Part shown: piece after piece, positions 53,524 to 62,801 of the stretch | Layout of the letters: each line of letters opens with the position of its first letter | Numbering within the stretch: position 1 is the stretch's first letter | NCBI GenBank assembly: GCA_964612505.1 | Contig: CAZTEX010000009.1 | Coordinates: 1-64,000 of the forward strand | Direction: 5' to 3' | Origin: JAAZZY01 sp964612505 | Lineage (GTDB): Bacteria > Chlamydiota > Chlamydiia > Chlamydiales > JAAZZY01 | DNA: 64,000 bases | Notes under the pieces: model-generated | What the model was told of the DNA's origin: nothing | The model's database searches: none | Seen by the model: the letters and a program-made list of their open reading frames with translations, nothing else | Translations under genes and position numbers: made by a program

Positions 53524-53658
53524 TCATAAAGGACGTGGCGGCAGAATCATTGGTTTTCGCCCTGTTGTTGTTCCCAATTGTTTTTTTTGCAATTGACGGA
53601 CATCTTTAAGGGCTTTTTTTTGTATTTTTTTCATTTTATGACGATCTAACTTTCCCAT
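53524..53658 (-). CDS. 44-residue basic small protein
   Basis: A short reading frame on the reverse strand encodes MGKLDRHKMKKIQKKALKDV followed by RQLQKKQLGTTTGRKP and a proline end. It has fifteen Lys or Arg residues and no hydrophobic block. A very strong AGGGGG Shine-Dalgarno lies five bases from the ATG. It occupies an otherwise empty 345-base gap between groEL and the phosphoesterase, and stops 11 bases from the groEL terminator, which could also terminate it. No homologue is recognised; the composition suggests nucleic-acid or ribosome binding. Confidence 0.7.
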   Translation of the reverse strand: MGKLDRHKMKKIQKKALKDVRQLQKKQLGTTTGRKPMILPPRPL

Positions 53659-53802
53659 AGCGACCCCCTGTTTTATTTATTATCCACAATCATTAATTAA
53701 TTAAAATTGAAAACTTAATTTACTAACTACAACAAAACAAAAGTATTTATTTTTTTTTAGTCTTTTCATAAAATGTGTTCATTTTAATTAGTTAACGCCG
53801 CA

Positions 53803-54642
53803 ATGAAAATAGCTCATCTTTCTGATATTCATTATTTTAGATACAACTTTTCCCTCTCTAGTCTTTTCTCTAAAGATTTACTTGCAACGTTTAACTATTG
53901 GATTAATCGCAGCCGTCACAGAATCCACTTTGATCTTAACTTGATCCCTAATCTGCTAAAAGAGAAGGGGGTAAGTCATGTTATTATTACAGGTGATTTT
54001 ACAACTACCTCCAACTTAAAAGAATATGAACTGGCAAGAAAATTTATTCAAAAACTCAAAGATTTGGGGCTAAAAACGATTATTGTACCAGGCAACCATG
54101 ATCATTATAATAAAAAGGCAGGGATCTCTAAACGATTTTATCAAGAGTTAGATGCCACTTCTCATTTAAGGCACGAATCTATTATTTGCGATGATTTGGG
54201 AGAGGGGTTTAAATACATTGCTTTAGATACGACTATAGCTACCCCCTTTTGGTCCTCTCAAGGGCTTTTTTCACAATCTATTGAGGCAAAGCTTCTTGCT
54301 CTTTTAGAACGTTTAGACAGTCAGCAACCTATCGTAATGATTAACCATTTTCCGATTGCAACGCGCAAAGAGAGCCCGCCTAGACATCAAATGTTGCGCT
54401 ACCAAAAGCTAAAGGAGATTGTTGAACAACACCCCAATATCAAGCTCTATATTTGTGGGCATACGCATCTTTCAGAAATGATTGAGGGCAGGCCTGTCAT
54501 TTTAAATAGCGGCAGCTTGACTCTGACTAAAGAGGGATCTTTTCATATTATGGATTTGCATTCTAACAAAATAGAAGTGCAATCTTACTCTTGTCCACAA
54601 GGTCAGTGGGTTGAAAAAGAGAAAAAAACTCTAAAGCTTTAG
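53803..54642 (+). CDS. Calcineurin-like metallophosphoesterase
   Basis: The 279-residue protein has all five metal-binding blocks: HLSDIHYF, ITGDFTTT, VPGNHDHY, INHFPIA and CGHTHLSE. It is soluble, with no signal peptide. A gene of this type near groEL-3 is recalled from C. trachomatis (CT754). Substrate unknown; the family hydrolyses phosphoesters of nucleotides, lipids or proteins. Confidence 0.88.
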   Translation: MKIAHLSDIHYFRYNFSLSSLFSKDLLATFNYWINRSRHRIHFDLNLIPNLLKEKGVSHVIITGDFTTTSNLKEYELARKFIQKLKDLGLKTIIVPGNHDHYNKKAGISKRFYQELDATSHLRHESIICDDLGEGFKYIALDTTIATPFWSSQGLFSQSIEAKLLALLERLDSQQPIVMINHFPIATRKESPPRHQMLRYQKLKEIVEQHPNIKLYICGHTHLSEMIEGRPVILNSGSLTLTKEGSFHIMDLHSNKIEVQSYSCPQGQWVEKEKKTLKL

Positions 54643-54665
54643 AAAAAGAATCTTGAACTCTGCTG

Positions 54666-56039
54666 TTAAAACAGCCTATCAATATTAATAATGCCAATTG
54701 ATTCTAGAACAACAATACAAATAGCCAATGGCGCTACCCACTTGATAAAGAATTTCCATACATTATAAAGCCATTTCCAACGACTTCCTGCTAAGAATTC
54801 CTCTTTTGCTATTTTGTTAGTTAAAAACCACCCACCATAAATTGAAATCAGCAATCCACCTACTGGAAGGGTCCAATTAGCTACAAGATAAGTCATTGTA
54901 TCAAAGAAGTTCTTGCCGTATATCAATGTCCAATTTGGGAAAATACCGCCAGCCCATGATAATGCGGAAGGGATACCTACAATAAAGCTCGCTCCCCCAG
55001 AGATCAAAACAGCCTTCTTTCTAGGCCATCCATATAGATCAATAAAGTTGGCCGCCACGACTTCGACAAGGGCGATCGAAGAAGTCAGAGCTGTAAAGGT
55101 AAATAAAATAAAAAAGCAGGTAGAAATAATTAATGCCCCAGGTAATTGAGCAAATAAAATAGGGAGCACTTTAAAAACTAGACCAGGCCCAGCAGCAGGG
55201 CTAGCACCTGAAGTAAAAATAATAGGGAAAATCATGAGCGCAGCCATAATAGAAACAACAATATCCATCGTTCCAATAATAATGGCTGTCGATGGAATAT
55301 TTTCGCTCTGTCTCATATAGCTTCCGTAAGTCAAAATAATCCCTTGCCCTAAACTCATCGTCATAAAGGCCATCCCAAGGGCAGTCAAAACACTCGATGG
55401 TTTAAAATTAGCTAAATCAGGCTTAAAGATAAAACGGAAAGCTTCAGAAAATCCAGATAAGGTTAAGCTATAGATAAAGAGTCCTAGTAACAAAATAATC
55501 AATGCTGGAATCATAATGCGACTCCAATATTCAATCCCTTTACGAATTCCCTGTAAAACAACTCCCACTGTGATCGCTGTAAATAAAAAACTCCAGAAAA
55601 GGGTCATGGTTCCAGAATGCTGCAGTGTGTCAAATACAAACCCGATTTCTTCAGGAGTTTTTCCTACATAAAACTGATTTAAGCTCATAAAAACATAACT
55701 GAGTCCCCATCCCGCAACAACGCTATAATAAGACATGATCAGAAAAGAGGTTATCACTCCCAGCCAGCCCACCCCTTTCCAAAAAGAGGAGTTATGTGAA
55801 AGATTTCCAAAAATTCCAACAGCTCCGCGTTGCGCTTGTCGTCCCATAATCAGTTCAACAATAAAGACAGGTACACCTATTAGAAAGGTAGATAGCAAAT
55901 AGACTAAAACAAAAAGCCCTCCCCCATTTTCACCGACAAGATAAGGAAATTGCCAAAGAGTCCCAAGTCCAATAGCTGAACCTGCGGCTGCCATTACCAT
56001 GCCAAGGTGGGATCCCCAATGCTCTCGCTGCTTTTTCAT
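54666..56039 (-). CDS. Neurotransmitter:sodium symporter-family transporter
   Basis: The 457-residue protein has eleven or twelve membrane helices and the NSS opening AAAGSAIGLGTLWQFPYLVG then ENGGGLFVLVYLL. The family moves amino acids with sodium. Compared with LeuT, the residue after GLG is Thr for Asn27 and the gate Arg30 is Gln, as in a bacterial subgroup; these changes could alter ion binding. Chlamydia has one such transporter (CT231). No regulatory link is seen. Confidence 0.88.
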   Translation of the reverse strand: MKKQREHWGSHLGMVMAAAGSAIGLGTLWQFPYLVGENGGGLFVLVYLLSTFLIGVPVFIVELIMGRQAQRGAVGIFGNLSHNSSFWKGVGWLGVITSFLIMSYYSVVAGWGLSYVFMSLNQFYVGKTPEEIGFVFDTLQHSGTMTLFWSFLFTAITVGVVLQGIRKGIEYWSRIMIPALIILLLGLFIYSLTLSGFSEAFRFIFKPDLANFKPSSVLTALGMAFMTMSLGQGIILTYGSYMRQSENIPSTAIIIGTMDIVVSIMAALMIFPIIFTSGASPAAGPGLVFKVLPILFAQLPGALIISTCFFILFTFTALTSSIALVEVVAANFIDLYGWPRKKAVLISGGASFIVGIPSALSWAGGIFPNWTLIYGKNFFDTMTYLVANWTLPVGGLLISIYGGWFLTNKIAKEEFLAGSRWKWLYNVWKFFIKWVAPLAICIVVLESIGIINIDRLF

Positions 56040-56190
56040 TCGATTCCTGCAATAAATTTTATAAAGCAGGGAAATATAAAGATTTTTGCCAATTTATTCA
56101 ATCAATTAAACAATTGTTAAACAAAAAAAATGATTATAATAAATTAAAACAGAAACCATACTTTAATTTATAATAAAAACATTTTAATAA

Positions 56191-56224
56191 ACAAAATCTT
56201 ATCGAGGTCTCGATAAGATTTTGT
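56191..56224 (-). terminator. Perfect 15-bp inverted repeat, likely terminator
   Basis: ACAAAATCTTATCGA, loop GGTC, TCGATAAGATTTTGT. On the reverse strand it is followed by TTATT. It lies 50 bases after the stop of the 118-residue gene and before the NSS start, so it likely ends the former's transcript. Confidence 0.7.
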
Positions 56225-56272
56225 TACTCTCTTTTTCAATAAAAATTTTAGTAAGTAACGATTGCTTCTTTG

Positions 56273-56629
56273 TTAGGCTGCGGAAGCCGTATTGTTACTG
56301 AAAAGATAGGCATAAACAGCATTAAAGAGACGCTCAGGGACACCTGAAAAAGTTAGATCAGCAGCTTCAAAAAAATCACTTGATGAACGATCACAGAAAT
56401 AAGATTCTGCTCCAACACTCACTGGAAGAGCTAACGCTGCAAAAGCAGCTGCAGCAAATCCAATTTTAGGATGATGTTTTAAAAGTGCGGCAGTGATCAC
56501 AATGGCGACACCGCCAGCGAGAACCTGAGCCGTAAAATCGGGATCTTGTCCTACTTCGGTAAGCATGCGATCATTGAGACTAGCCCATTGCTCGCAAACA
56601 CTTGCTTGGATACTAGCTAAATTTGTCAT
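56273..56629 (-). CDS. Small bilobed hydrophobic protein, Inc-like
   Basis: The 118-residue protein has two hydrophobic helices (about 36-50, VLAGGVAIVITAALL, and 57-72, GFAAAAFAALALPVSV) joined by a short KHHPK loop, with soluble ends. That hairpin layout is the hallmark of chlamydial inclusion membrane (Inc) proteins, though it also fits other small membrane proteins. Its own SD (AGGA) and terminator bracket it. Secretion and localisation are not proven. Confidence 0.75.
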   Translation of the reverse strand: MTNLASIQASVCEQWASLNDRMLTEVGQDPDFTAQVLAGGVAIVITAALLKHHPKIGFAAAAFAALALPVSVGAESYFCDRSSSDFFEAADLTFSGVPERLFNAVYAYLFSNNTASAA

Positions 56630-56698
56630 AATGATTCCTCATGTAAAGTTAAAAAAAAGAATATTAACAAAATTAAACTAATAATTTAAATATTTAAA

Positions 56699-58852
56699 TC
56701 ATCCTGATTCTGCAATGACTTCTTGTTTTGGATACTTCACTCGAGAGTGAACAGCAGCAGTGAGAGTTTTAATCATCGCTTTACGCACCTTGCCAAGTTC
56801 TTCGAATGTTAAAGCGCATTCTTCAAATTGTCGATCTTTAGATTTCTGATAAATAATTTCATCAACAAGCTTGGTAATCGTATCTTCTTCAAGTTCATCT
56901 AAAGAACGAGAAGCAGCTTCTAAGGTATCGGCTATCATAATAATGGCAGATTCTTTAGAGCGAGGCTTAGGTCCACTATACCTAAATTGAGAGCCGTCTA
57001 CTTTAGCTTTATCTCCTTTCATTAATTCACATTGTTTATGATAAAAAAAGTAGACAAGAGTCGTTCCATGATGCTCTTTAATAATATCAATAAAAGGTTC
57101 GGGTAGATTTGCTTTGCGAGCCATAATGACTCCATCGCTCACATGATCGATAATCACTCGAGAAGATTCTTGAGGAGTTAGCAGTTGATGCATATCAACT
57201 CCTCTTTGCTGATTCTCAGTAAAATACTGGGGGTGGTTGAGCTTTCCAATGTCATGATAGAGAGTAGAGACTCGGCAAAAAAGACTATTAGCTCCTATTT
57301 CTCGGGCAGCAGCCTCTGCTAGATAACCTACAACGATAGAGTGCTGATAGGTTCCTGGGGCCTCAATGGCTAACCTTTGTAAAAGATCATTGCTAGGGTC
57401 CATGTATTCCATCAAAATAATATCTGTAAGGATATGAAACGTGGATTCTAAAAGTGGAAGGAGTCCTGCAACTAAAATAGCAGAAATCAGTAAAAAGACA
57501 AACGAAGAGATAAGATCGGTAGCTAATGTAACTCCCCAACCCGTTTTATCATAAATATAGAATGACAAAATAATTACGACACTTGCCATCCAGGTTTTAG
57601 CCATCACCCAAAAAACTTCTTTACGCTTACTAATTTTACGTGATGCAGCAATGACAACAATCATGGTTGTTAGATTAACAACTAAAAAGCCTACGCGGTC
57701 CACAACCAAAGTCATAGACATGACCAAAGCTAGGAATCCACTTGAAAAAAGCGCTATTTTTTCATTGAGTAAACAACAGAGGAGGATAGTGGCAAAAGGT
57801 ACAAAGATAGGATAGCCAATATCTTCTATCAAATGGCTACCATTCATAATCAAAAATGCTTCAGTCAATTTAGCAAGAGCTAAAGTCAACACGATAATAG
57901 TAATTAAAAGAGAAAGAAACCGATTTGAGATTAAAATATCTTTGTGACTGATGTTAAAATAGAGGTAACAAACACCGATCAAGATAATTGTCATCATGAT
58001 GCTGCCAGCAAGCGAATAGGGATTCCAAAGATTACGGTGAGTATTTAAGGATTGCTTCATCGATTGCATCATTGTCAAATGACGGCTAGTTACTTTCTCT
58101 CCTTGATTAATGATATTCTCTCCAACCCTCACCGCCGTATATTGCTGAGGAATATTTTGCTGCAGGACACGCTTGAGGTTATTTTGAGAGTTAAGATCTG
58201 GAATCAAGCTCCATTGCTGAGACTCATAGAAATGAAGAATATAATCAACAACAGGGACATTGACTGAGGTGTTGGCAAAGGTTTGAAATTCAATTTGGGC
58301 CCAAATATCATTTGGAATAGCAATCTTTTGTAATTCAGGATTGCTATCTGGCAGGTATTGATAATAATCTTGAGCGGGCAAGTCCGCCTCGTGAATCTTA
58401 CTGATAGTTTGATTGTTAGTGAAACGAGAACGCATCACCCCAGTTTCAAAAATATCTAAGGCTTTCATCATCTCTTCTAATGAAGCATCTTTAGTATCTC
58501 TGCGCCATTGATAATTGCTAAGTAGGTCTTGTTCGAGAAGTTCTCTTGTTTGGATGAGCTGATCTGGATCTATTCGATAGATTTTATCGACATCTTTAAT
58601 AGCTCTTTGACGCAATAAAATGGTGGCTTCTTCATCAGGGAAGCTAAAAGAAATTTGAGAAACCACATAATTTTTTGAAATGCTATTGAGCTCAAGCGTT
58701 TCAACTGTGACTTCTCTAAAGTGTAAAAAAATAAAAAGGCATGCAGCAAAGATTAACGCTATAAACCAGCGAATGCTTTTGCTTTTATCAAAAAAACCAC
58801 GTTCTCTTACTAAGAGAATTGAAGATTTTCTACCACTGGAGTCCGACGGCAA
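56699..58852 (-). CDS. pgpH: 7TM-HD phosphohydrolase, PgpH/YqfF-like
   Basis: The 717-residue protein has an N-terminal membrane helix (about 28-44), a large extracytoplasmic 7TMR-HD domain (about 50-270), seven helices (about 280-470), and a cytosolic HD domain with PGTYQHSIVVGYLAEAAA, LYHDIGK and IIKEHHGTTLVYFFYH. PgpH proteins degrade c-di-AMP. Chlamydiae make c-di-AMP through DacA (not in this window), so the enzyme would be its counterpart, an inference. Confidence 0.9.
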   Translation of the reverse strand: MPSDSSGRKSSILLVRERGFFDKSKSIRWFIALIFAACLFIFLHFREVTVETLELNSISKNYVVSQISFSFPDEEATILLRQRAIKDVDKIYRIDPDQLIQTRELLEQDLLSNYQWRRDTKDASLEEMMKALDIFETGVMRSRFTNNQTISKIHEADLPAQDYYQYLPDSNPELQKIAIPNDIWAQIEFQTFANTSVNVPVVDYILHFYESQQWSLIPDLNSQNNLKRVLQQNIPQQYTAVRVGENIINQGEKVTSRHLTMMQSMKQSLNTHRNLWNPYSLAGSIMMTIILIGVCYLYFNISHKDILISNRFLSLLITIIVLTLALAKLTEAFLIMNGSHLIEDIGYPIFVPFATILLCCLLNEKIALFSSGFLALVMSMTLVVDRVGFLVVNLTTMIVVIAASRKISKRKEVFWVMAKTWMASVVIILSFYIYDKTGWGVTLATDLISSFVFLLISAILVAGLLPLLESTFHILTDIILMEYMDPSNDLLQRLAIEAPGTYQHSIVVGYLAEAAAREIGANSLFCRVSTLYHDIGKLNHPQYFTENQQRGVDMHQLLTPQESSRVIIDHVSDGVIMARKANLPEPFIDIIKEHHGTTLVYFFYHKQCELMKGDKAKVDGSQFRYSGPKPRSKESAIIMIADTLEAASRSLDELEEDTITKLVDEIIYQKSKDRQFEECALTFEELGKVRKAMIKTLTAAVHSRVKYPKQEVIAESG

Positions 58853-59074
58853 TGGAATCCCCCTAATTTTCGCTTCTTAATATCTCTTAACTAAATTTCG
58901 AAAAGATATTAGCAAAAGGAATAAAAATTATCTTTCTTTTTTTTGTTTATTTCTTTTTTTAACACTGACACGATTATTTTAATAAACTTTTTTAACTTCG
59001 CCGATCATTTCTTGATTTTTTTTTATCCTTAAGATAGCTTTCCTACTTTAATCACATCAACATTCTGAGAATAT

Positions 59075-60457
59075 ATGGCAAATCATTCTGAGTATCAGGT
59101 TATGGCAAGAGCAATGAGACCTCAACGCTTTCAAGATGTTGTTGGTCAAGAAAGGACCAAGACAACCCTGCAAAACGCTGTTAAACTAGGTCGACTAGGT
59201 CATGCTTACCTCTTTTGTGGGTTTCATGGGATAGGGAAAACAACTTTGGCACGTCTTTTTGCAAAAGTATTAAACTGCGATGCCCCTCAAGATGGAGAGC
59301 CATGCAATAGTTGCTCTTCTTGTAAAGAAATTGCAGCAACATGCTCATTAAATGTCATTGAAATCGATGGCGCCTCTAACCGAGGAATAGACGATATCCG
59401 CCAAATCAATGAAACGGTAGGTTTTGTCGCACAGGGAGGCAAGTGTAAAATTTATATTTTAGATGAAGTTCACATGCTAACTAAAGAGGCATTCAATGCC
59501 CTTTTAAAAACGCTCGAAGATCCCCCTCAACATGTCAAATTTTTATTTGCAACTACAGAACCACATAAAATCCCATCCACTATTTTGAGTCGATGTCAGT
59601 GCTTTTATTTAGAGCCGATTACACAAGAACTTGTTGCAGAACATATTGTAAAATGCTCCATTGCTCAAAATATTATTTTTGAAAAAGCCGCTGCTCAAAT
59701 GCTTGCCAAAAGAACGGGAGGCTCTCTTCGCGATGCTCTTGTTCTTGCCGATCAACTAATCTCTTATTGTCAAACAGAGGTCACCCTTGAAAAAGCCTCT
59801 CACTTTTTAGGTCTTTTGCCTAAATCAGAGCTTTTCTCCTTTGACCTTCGAGCTGCTCAAAAAGACCTAGACGCGGCCTTTAGCCTCGCTCAAAATATTC
59901 TATCTTCAGGTCAAAATTTAGGTAATTTTTTAGATCTGCTCTGCGAGCACTTTCGCCAGCTTTTGTATATCAAGATATATAAAGGAAACCCAAACAGCCT
60001 AAAAGTCCCTGAAAATGAATGGCCTAGCTATGAACAATCCGCAAAATGCTATAGCTATGAGCAGTGCCTTTATATTATAGATCTTCTTTTAGAAGCTCAA
60101 AACAAGATCAAACAAGCTTCCTCAAAGCAAATTGCTTTAGAGAATTTGCTCATTCAAATTGTTCGCTCTCATGAGCGAGTTTCTATTCAAAGCTTGATTA
60201 AGCAACTCGATTCTTTAAAATCTAATTTAGATATTATTCCTTCTAGGCCTGAGCCAGTGATTGAAAAAGCTCTGGATTCTCAGCCTCTTTCCCTAGAGAA
60301 AACATTCTCAAAAAAAGACTTGGCACCTCCTAAAAAAGAAAGCCCCCCCGTTGTAAAAGCTGATGCAGAAAAACAAAATATTTGCTATAATACACTTATG
60401 CAATTTGCCTCAGTAGAGCTAGAGGGCTCTTTAAAAAAAGAAGGAAACAATGGGTAG
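59075..60457 (+). CDS. dnaX: DNA polymerase III gamma/tau subunit
   Basis: DnaX is the clamp-loader ATPase. The 460-residue protein has Walker A GFHGIGKTTLAR (about 49-60), the zinc cysteines C68, C77, C80 and C83, DEVHML, and the SRC motif in ILSRCQCF. The tail after residue 350 is short and charged, so it may lack the full tau extension. It overlaps ebfC by eight bases. Confidence 0.94.
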   Translation: MANHSEYQVMARAMRPQRFQDVVGQERTKTTLQNAVKLGRLGHAYLFCGFHGIGKTTLARLFAKVLNCDAPQDGEPCNSCSSCKEIAATCSLNVIEIDGASNRGIDDIRQINETVGFVAQGGKCKIYILDEVHMLTKEAFNALLKTLEDPPQHVKFLFATTEPHKIPSTILSRCQCFYLEPITQELVAEHIVKCSIAQNIIFEKAAAQMLAKRTGGSLRDALVLADQLISYCQTEVTLEKASHFLGLLPKSELFSFDLRAAQKDLDAAFSLAQNILSSGQNLGNFLDLLCEHFRQLLYIKIYKGNPNSLKVPENEWPSYEQSAKCYSYEQCLYIIDLLLEAQNKIKQASSKQIALENLLIQIVRSHERVSIQSLIKQLDSLKSNLDIIPSRPEPVIEKALDSQPLSLEKTFSKKDLAPPKKESPPVVKADAEKQNICYNTLMQFASVELEGSLKKEGNNG

Positions 60458-60755
60458 CGGATTTAAAAAACATAAAAAACAAATGCAAGCTCTTCAAGAG
60501 CAACTGGTGAAAGCTCAAGAAGAAATCAAAAATAAAAAAGTAGTCGGAATAAGTGGTGGCGGATTAGTTTCTGTAACATTGAGCGGTGAACACGAACTAC
60601 TAGATATACAGATTAAAAAAGAGTGCATTGATCCAGAAGATCAAGATGGATTGCAAGATCTTGTACGCAATGCTTACCAACATGCATACGATCAATTAAA
60701 AAACGCTGAATCAGACTTTACAGGCTCGCCTTTATTTGACTTAATGCCTCGTTAG
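60450..60755 (+). CDS. ebfC: Nucleoid-associated protein EbfC/YbaB
   Basis: This 101-residue DNA-binding protein has MGSGFKKHKKQMQALQEQLV and VVGISGGGLVSVTLSGEHEL with IDIQI-like strand and a DLVRNAYQHAYDQLKN helix. It typically follows dnaX and binds DNA in clamps. Convergent with ptsI, sharing four bases. Confidence 0.92.
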   Translation: MGSGFKKHKKQMQALQEQLVKAQEEIKNKKVVGISGGGLVSVTLSGEHELLDIQIKKECIDPEDQDGLQDLVRNAYQHAYDQLKNAESDFTGSPLFDLMPR

Positions 60756-62527
60756 TCAATAGCAAATAGCATTTCTTGCGGAGACAATTTCTGATACTCT
60801 TCATGAAGAGTCTTTTGAATTTCTTTATAGGAATGCATTCCCATTATTTTTTCTGCCAATCTACAAGCAGCAATGATGCTGGTTTTGCGGATGGCATTTT
60901 TTACAATTGGAATAAAGCGCGCCGTGCAAGAGAGTTCATGAACTCCCAATCCCAGTAAAAGGGCTGTAAAACAAGGATCCGCTGCAATTTCTCCGCATAA
61001 AGATACAGGTATCCCATTTCGATTTGCTTCGACAACAACCATTTTAATCAAACGGATGACACTTGGGTCCGCTGGATTATAAAGATAACTCATTCTTTGA
61101 TTGCCACGATCAACAGCTAAAGAATATTGGACCAAGTCATTAGTCCCTATCGATAAAAAATCACAATGCTTGGCAAACTCATCGCAAGTAATAGCCGCTG
61201 ATGGAATTTCAATCATACATCCGATTTGAATATTTGAATCATACCCTATCCCATCGAGCTGAAGCTTGACCATTTCTTCTTTTAAAATCTCTTTAGCTTC
61301 AAGCAATTCAAAAGCACCCGAAACCATCGGAAACATCAACTTGACTTGTCCATAAATACTGGCTCGCAAAATAGCTCTTAACTGTGTTCGAAAGATATCG
61401 CGATTTTGAAGCATATAGCGAATGGCTCGGCATCCTAAGAAAGGATTTATTTCATCCATATGCATTAAATCTCCCGACTTGTCTCCTCCTACATCAAAAG
61501 TGCGAATGACAATAGGTAATCCATTGGCAGCTGTAACAAATTGCTTATAGATCTCAAATTGTTTTTCTTCTGACGGAAATGCTTTTTGTCCAAGGCAAAT
61601 ATATTCTGAACGAAATAGTCCAATACCATCCCCTCGATATTTATGCACTAAGGCAACTTCGTCTAGATCTTCAATGTTAGCTGTTAAACGAACTTTGTAA
61701 CCATCGGGCGTTTCCGTAGCTAGTTCTCCAAAAGAATTGATCGTTTCTAAATAATTTTTCAGCTGATTTTGCAAAGTTTGATAATGCGCTAAAGTCGAAG
61801 GGGTCGGGTTAATAATGACTTCACCTGTTCGGCCATCGACAATAATAAGATCGTCTTTTCTTAGTTTTAGCTGATCTAAATTAATATTAGAAATGTATGG
61901 AATACCTCTGGAGCGGGCAATAATGGAGGCATGAGAGGTTTTTCCCCCTATTTCCGTAACAAAAGCCTCAATATGTGCCTTCTTTGCTTCTGCAACGTCC
62001 GAAGGCGTTAAATCTTTGGCAAAGACAATTGCTTTTTCTTGTATATCAGCTAACGAAAGCTTTACCGAATGAATTAAGTTTCTCAAAATACGGGTTGCAA
62101 TATCTTGAATATCGCGAACTTTTTCTCGAAACATTTCTTCAGTGAGCTTAGCTAATTTTTGTTCATAATCACGAATGAATAATTGAAAAAGATATTCTGC
62201 GTTTTTCTTTTTTTTGCGAATGGCTTGTTCAAGCCCAATGGTAATTAAGTCATCTTGCATGATTTGCAAGTGTGTTTCTAAAATCATTACCCCTTCAAAA
62301 GCACCATCTAATTCTAATTGCTTTTGCAATTGAATCACTTGTCTACGACTCCTTTCAAGAGCATCCCGATAGCGTTGGACTTCGTTTTCTACTTCAGTGT
62401 TTGGTATTGAAAATTCAGGAATTTCATCTTTTGAAAAATAAAATATGAATGGAGTTCCAATAGCAATTCCACTACCAATCGGGCTGCCTTTTAAACGCAA
62501 TTCTTCAGCCTGTTCTAGAACTGTCAT
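60752..62527 (-). CDS. ptsI: PTS phosphoenolpyruvate-protein phosphotransferase (Enzyme I)
   Basis: Enzyme I passes phosphate from PEP to HPr. The 591-residue protein has the phosphohistidine in GGKTSHASIIARSRGIP, RTFDVGGDKSG, EIPSAAI and the SIGTNDLVQYSLAVDRGNQ active site. The start at 62527 (MTVLEQAEEL) has GGAG 9 bases upstream; an ATG at 62554 would overlap ptsH by 50 bases. No sugar permeases are in view, so the system may be regulatory. Confidence 0.95.
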   Translation of the reverse strand: MTVLEQAEELRLKGSPIGSGIAIGTPFIFYFSKDEIPEFSIPNTEVENEVQRYRDALERSRRQVIQLQKQLELDGAFEGVMILETHLQIMQDDLITIGLEQAIRKKKKNAEYLFQLFIRDYEQKLAKLTEEMFREKVRDIQDIATRILRNLIHSVKLSLADIQEKAIVFAKDLTPSDVAEAKKAHIEAFVTEIGGKTSHASIIARSRGIPYISNINLDQLKLRKDDLIIVDGRTGEVIINPTPSTLAHYQTLQNQLKNYLETINSFGELATETPDGYKVRLTANIEDLDEVALVHKYRGDGIGLFRSEYICLGQKAFPSEEKQFEIYKQFVTAANGLPIVIRTFDVGGDKSGDLMHMDEINPFLGCRAIRYMLQNRDIFRTQLRAILRASIYGQVKLMFPMVSGAFELLEAKEILKEEMVKLQLDGIGYDSNIQIGCMIEIPSAAITCDEFAKHCDFLSIGTNDLVQYSLAVDRGNQRMSYLYNPADPSVIRLIKMVVVEANRNGIPVSLCGEIAADPCFTALLLGLGVHELSCTARFIPIVKNAIRKTSIIAACRLAEKIMGMHSYKEIQKTLHEEYQKLSPQEMLFAID

Positions 62528-62801
62528 ATTGAAGATCTCCAAATTGGTTTTCAAAAATATCTATAAGTGTACTCAAAACAAGATCGGCATCAGCTCCTTC
62601 AATGAGGACATCCACTTTTGTATTTTGTATTGCCCCTAGTAATAACAAGTTCATGACTTGTTTTGCATCTACAGATACCTTGTTGCAACTAAATGTCACT
62701 TTTGAACTGAATTGATTTAAATGTTTGACAAGCATGCAGGCAGGACGAGCATGTAATCCCATTTTATTTCTGATCGTTAATGATTTTTTAATCATTTGCA
62801 C
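62505..62801 (-). CDS. ptsH: HPr phosphocarrier protein, without Ser46
   Basis: The 98-residue protein has the phosphorylated histidine H17 in MGLHARPACMLVK. Aligned with B. subtilis HPr, the serine phosphorylated by HPr kinase is replaced: the segment reads VDAK-Q48-VMNLLLLG where the usual AKS-IMGVMSLG is found. It overlaps hprK by 14 bases and ptsI by 23, so the three are coordinately made. The C-terminus is about 10 residues longer than the family norm. Confidence 0.93.
   Translation of the reverse strand: MQMIKKSLTIRNKMGLHARPACMLVKHLNQFSSKVTFSCNKVSVDAKQVMNLLLLGAIQNTKVDVLIEGADADLVLSTLIDIFENQFGDLQYDSSRTG

Noticed and set aside
56684..56699. 16-base perfect AT palindrome next to the pgpH stop
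   Set aside because: Only A and T bases; such palindromes are expected by chance in this AT-rich DNA.
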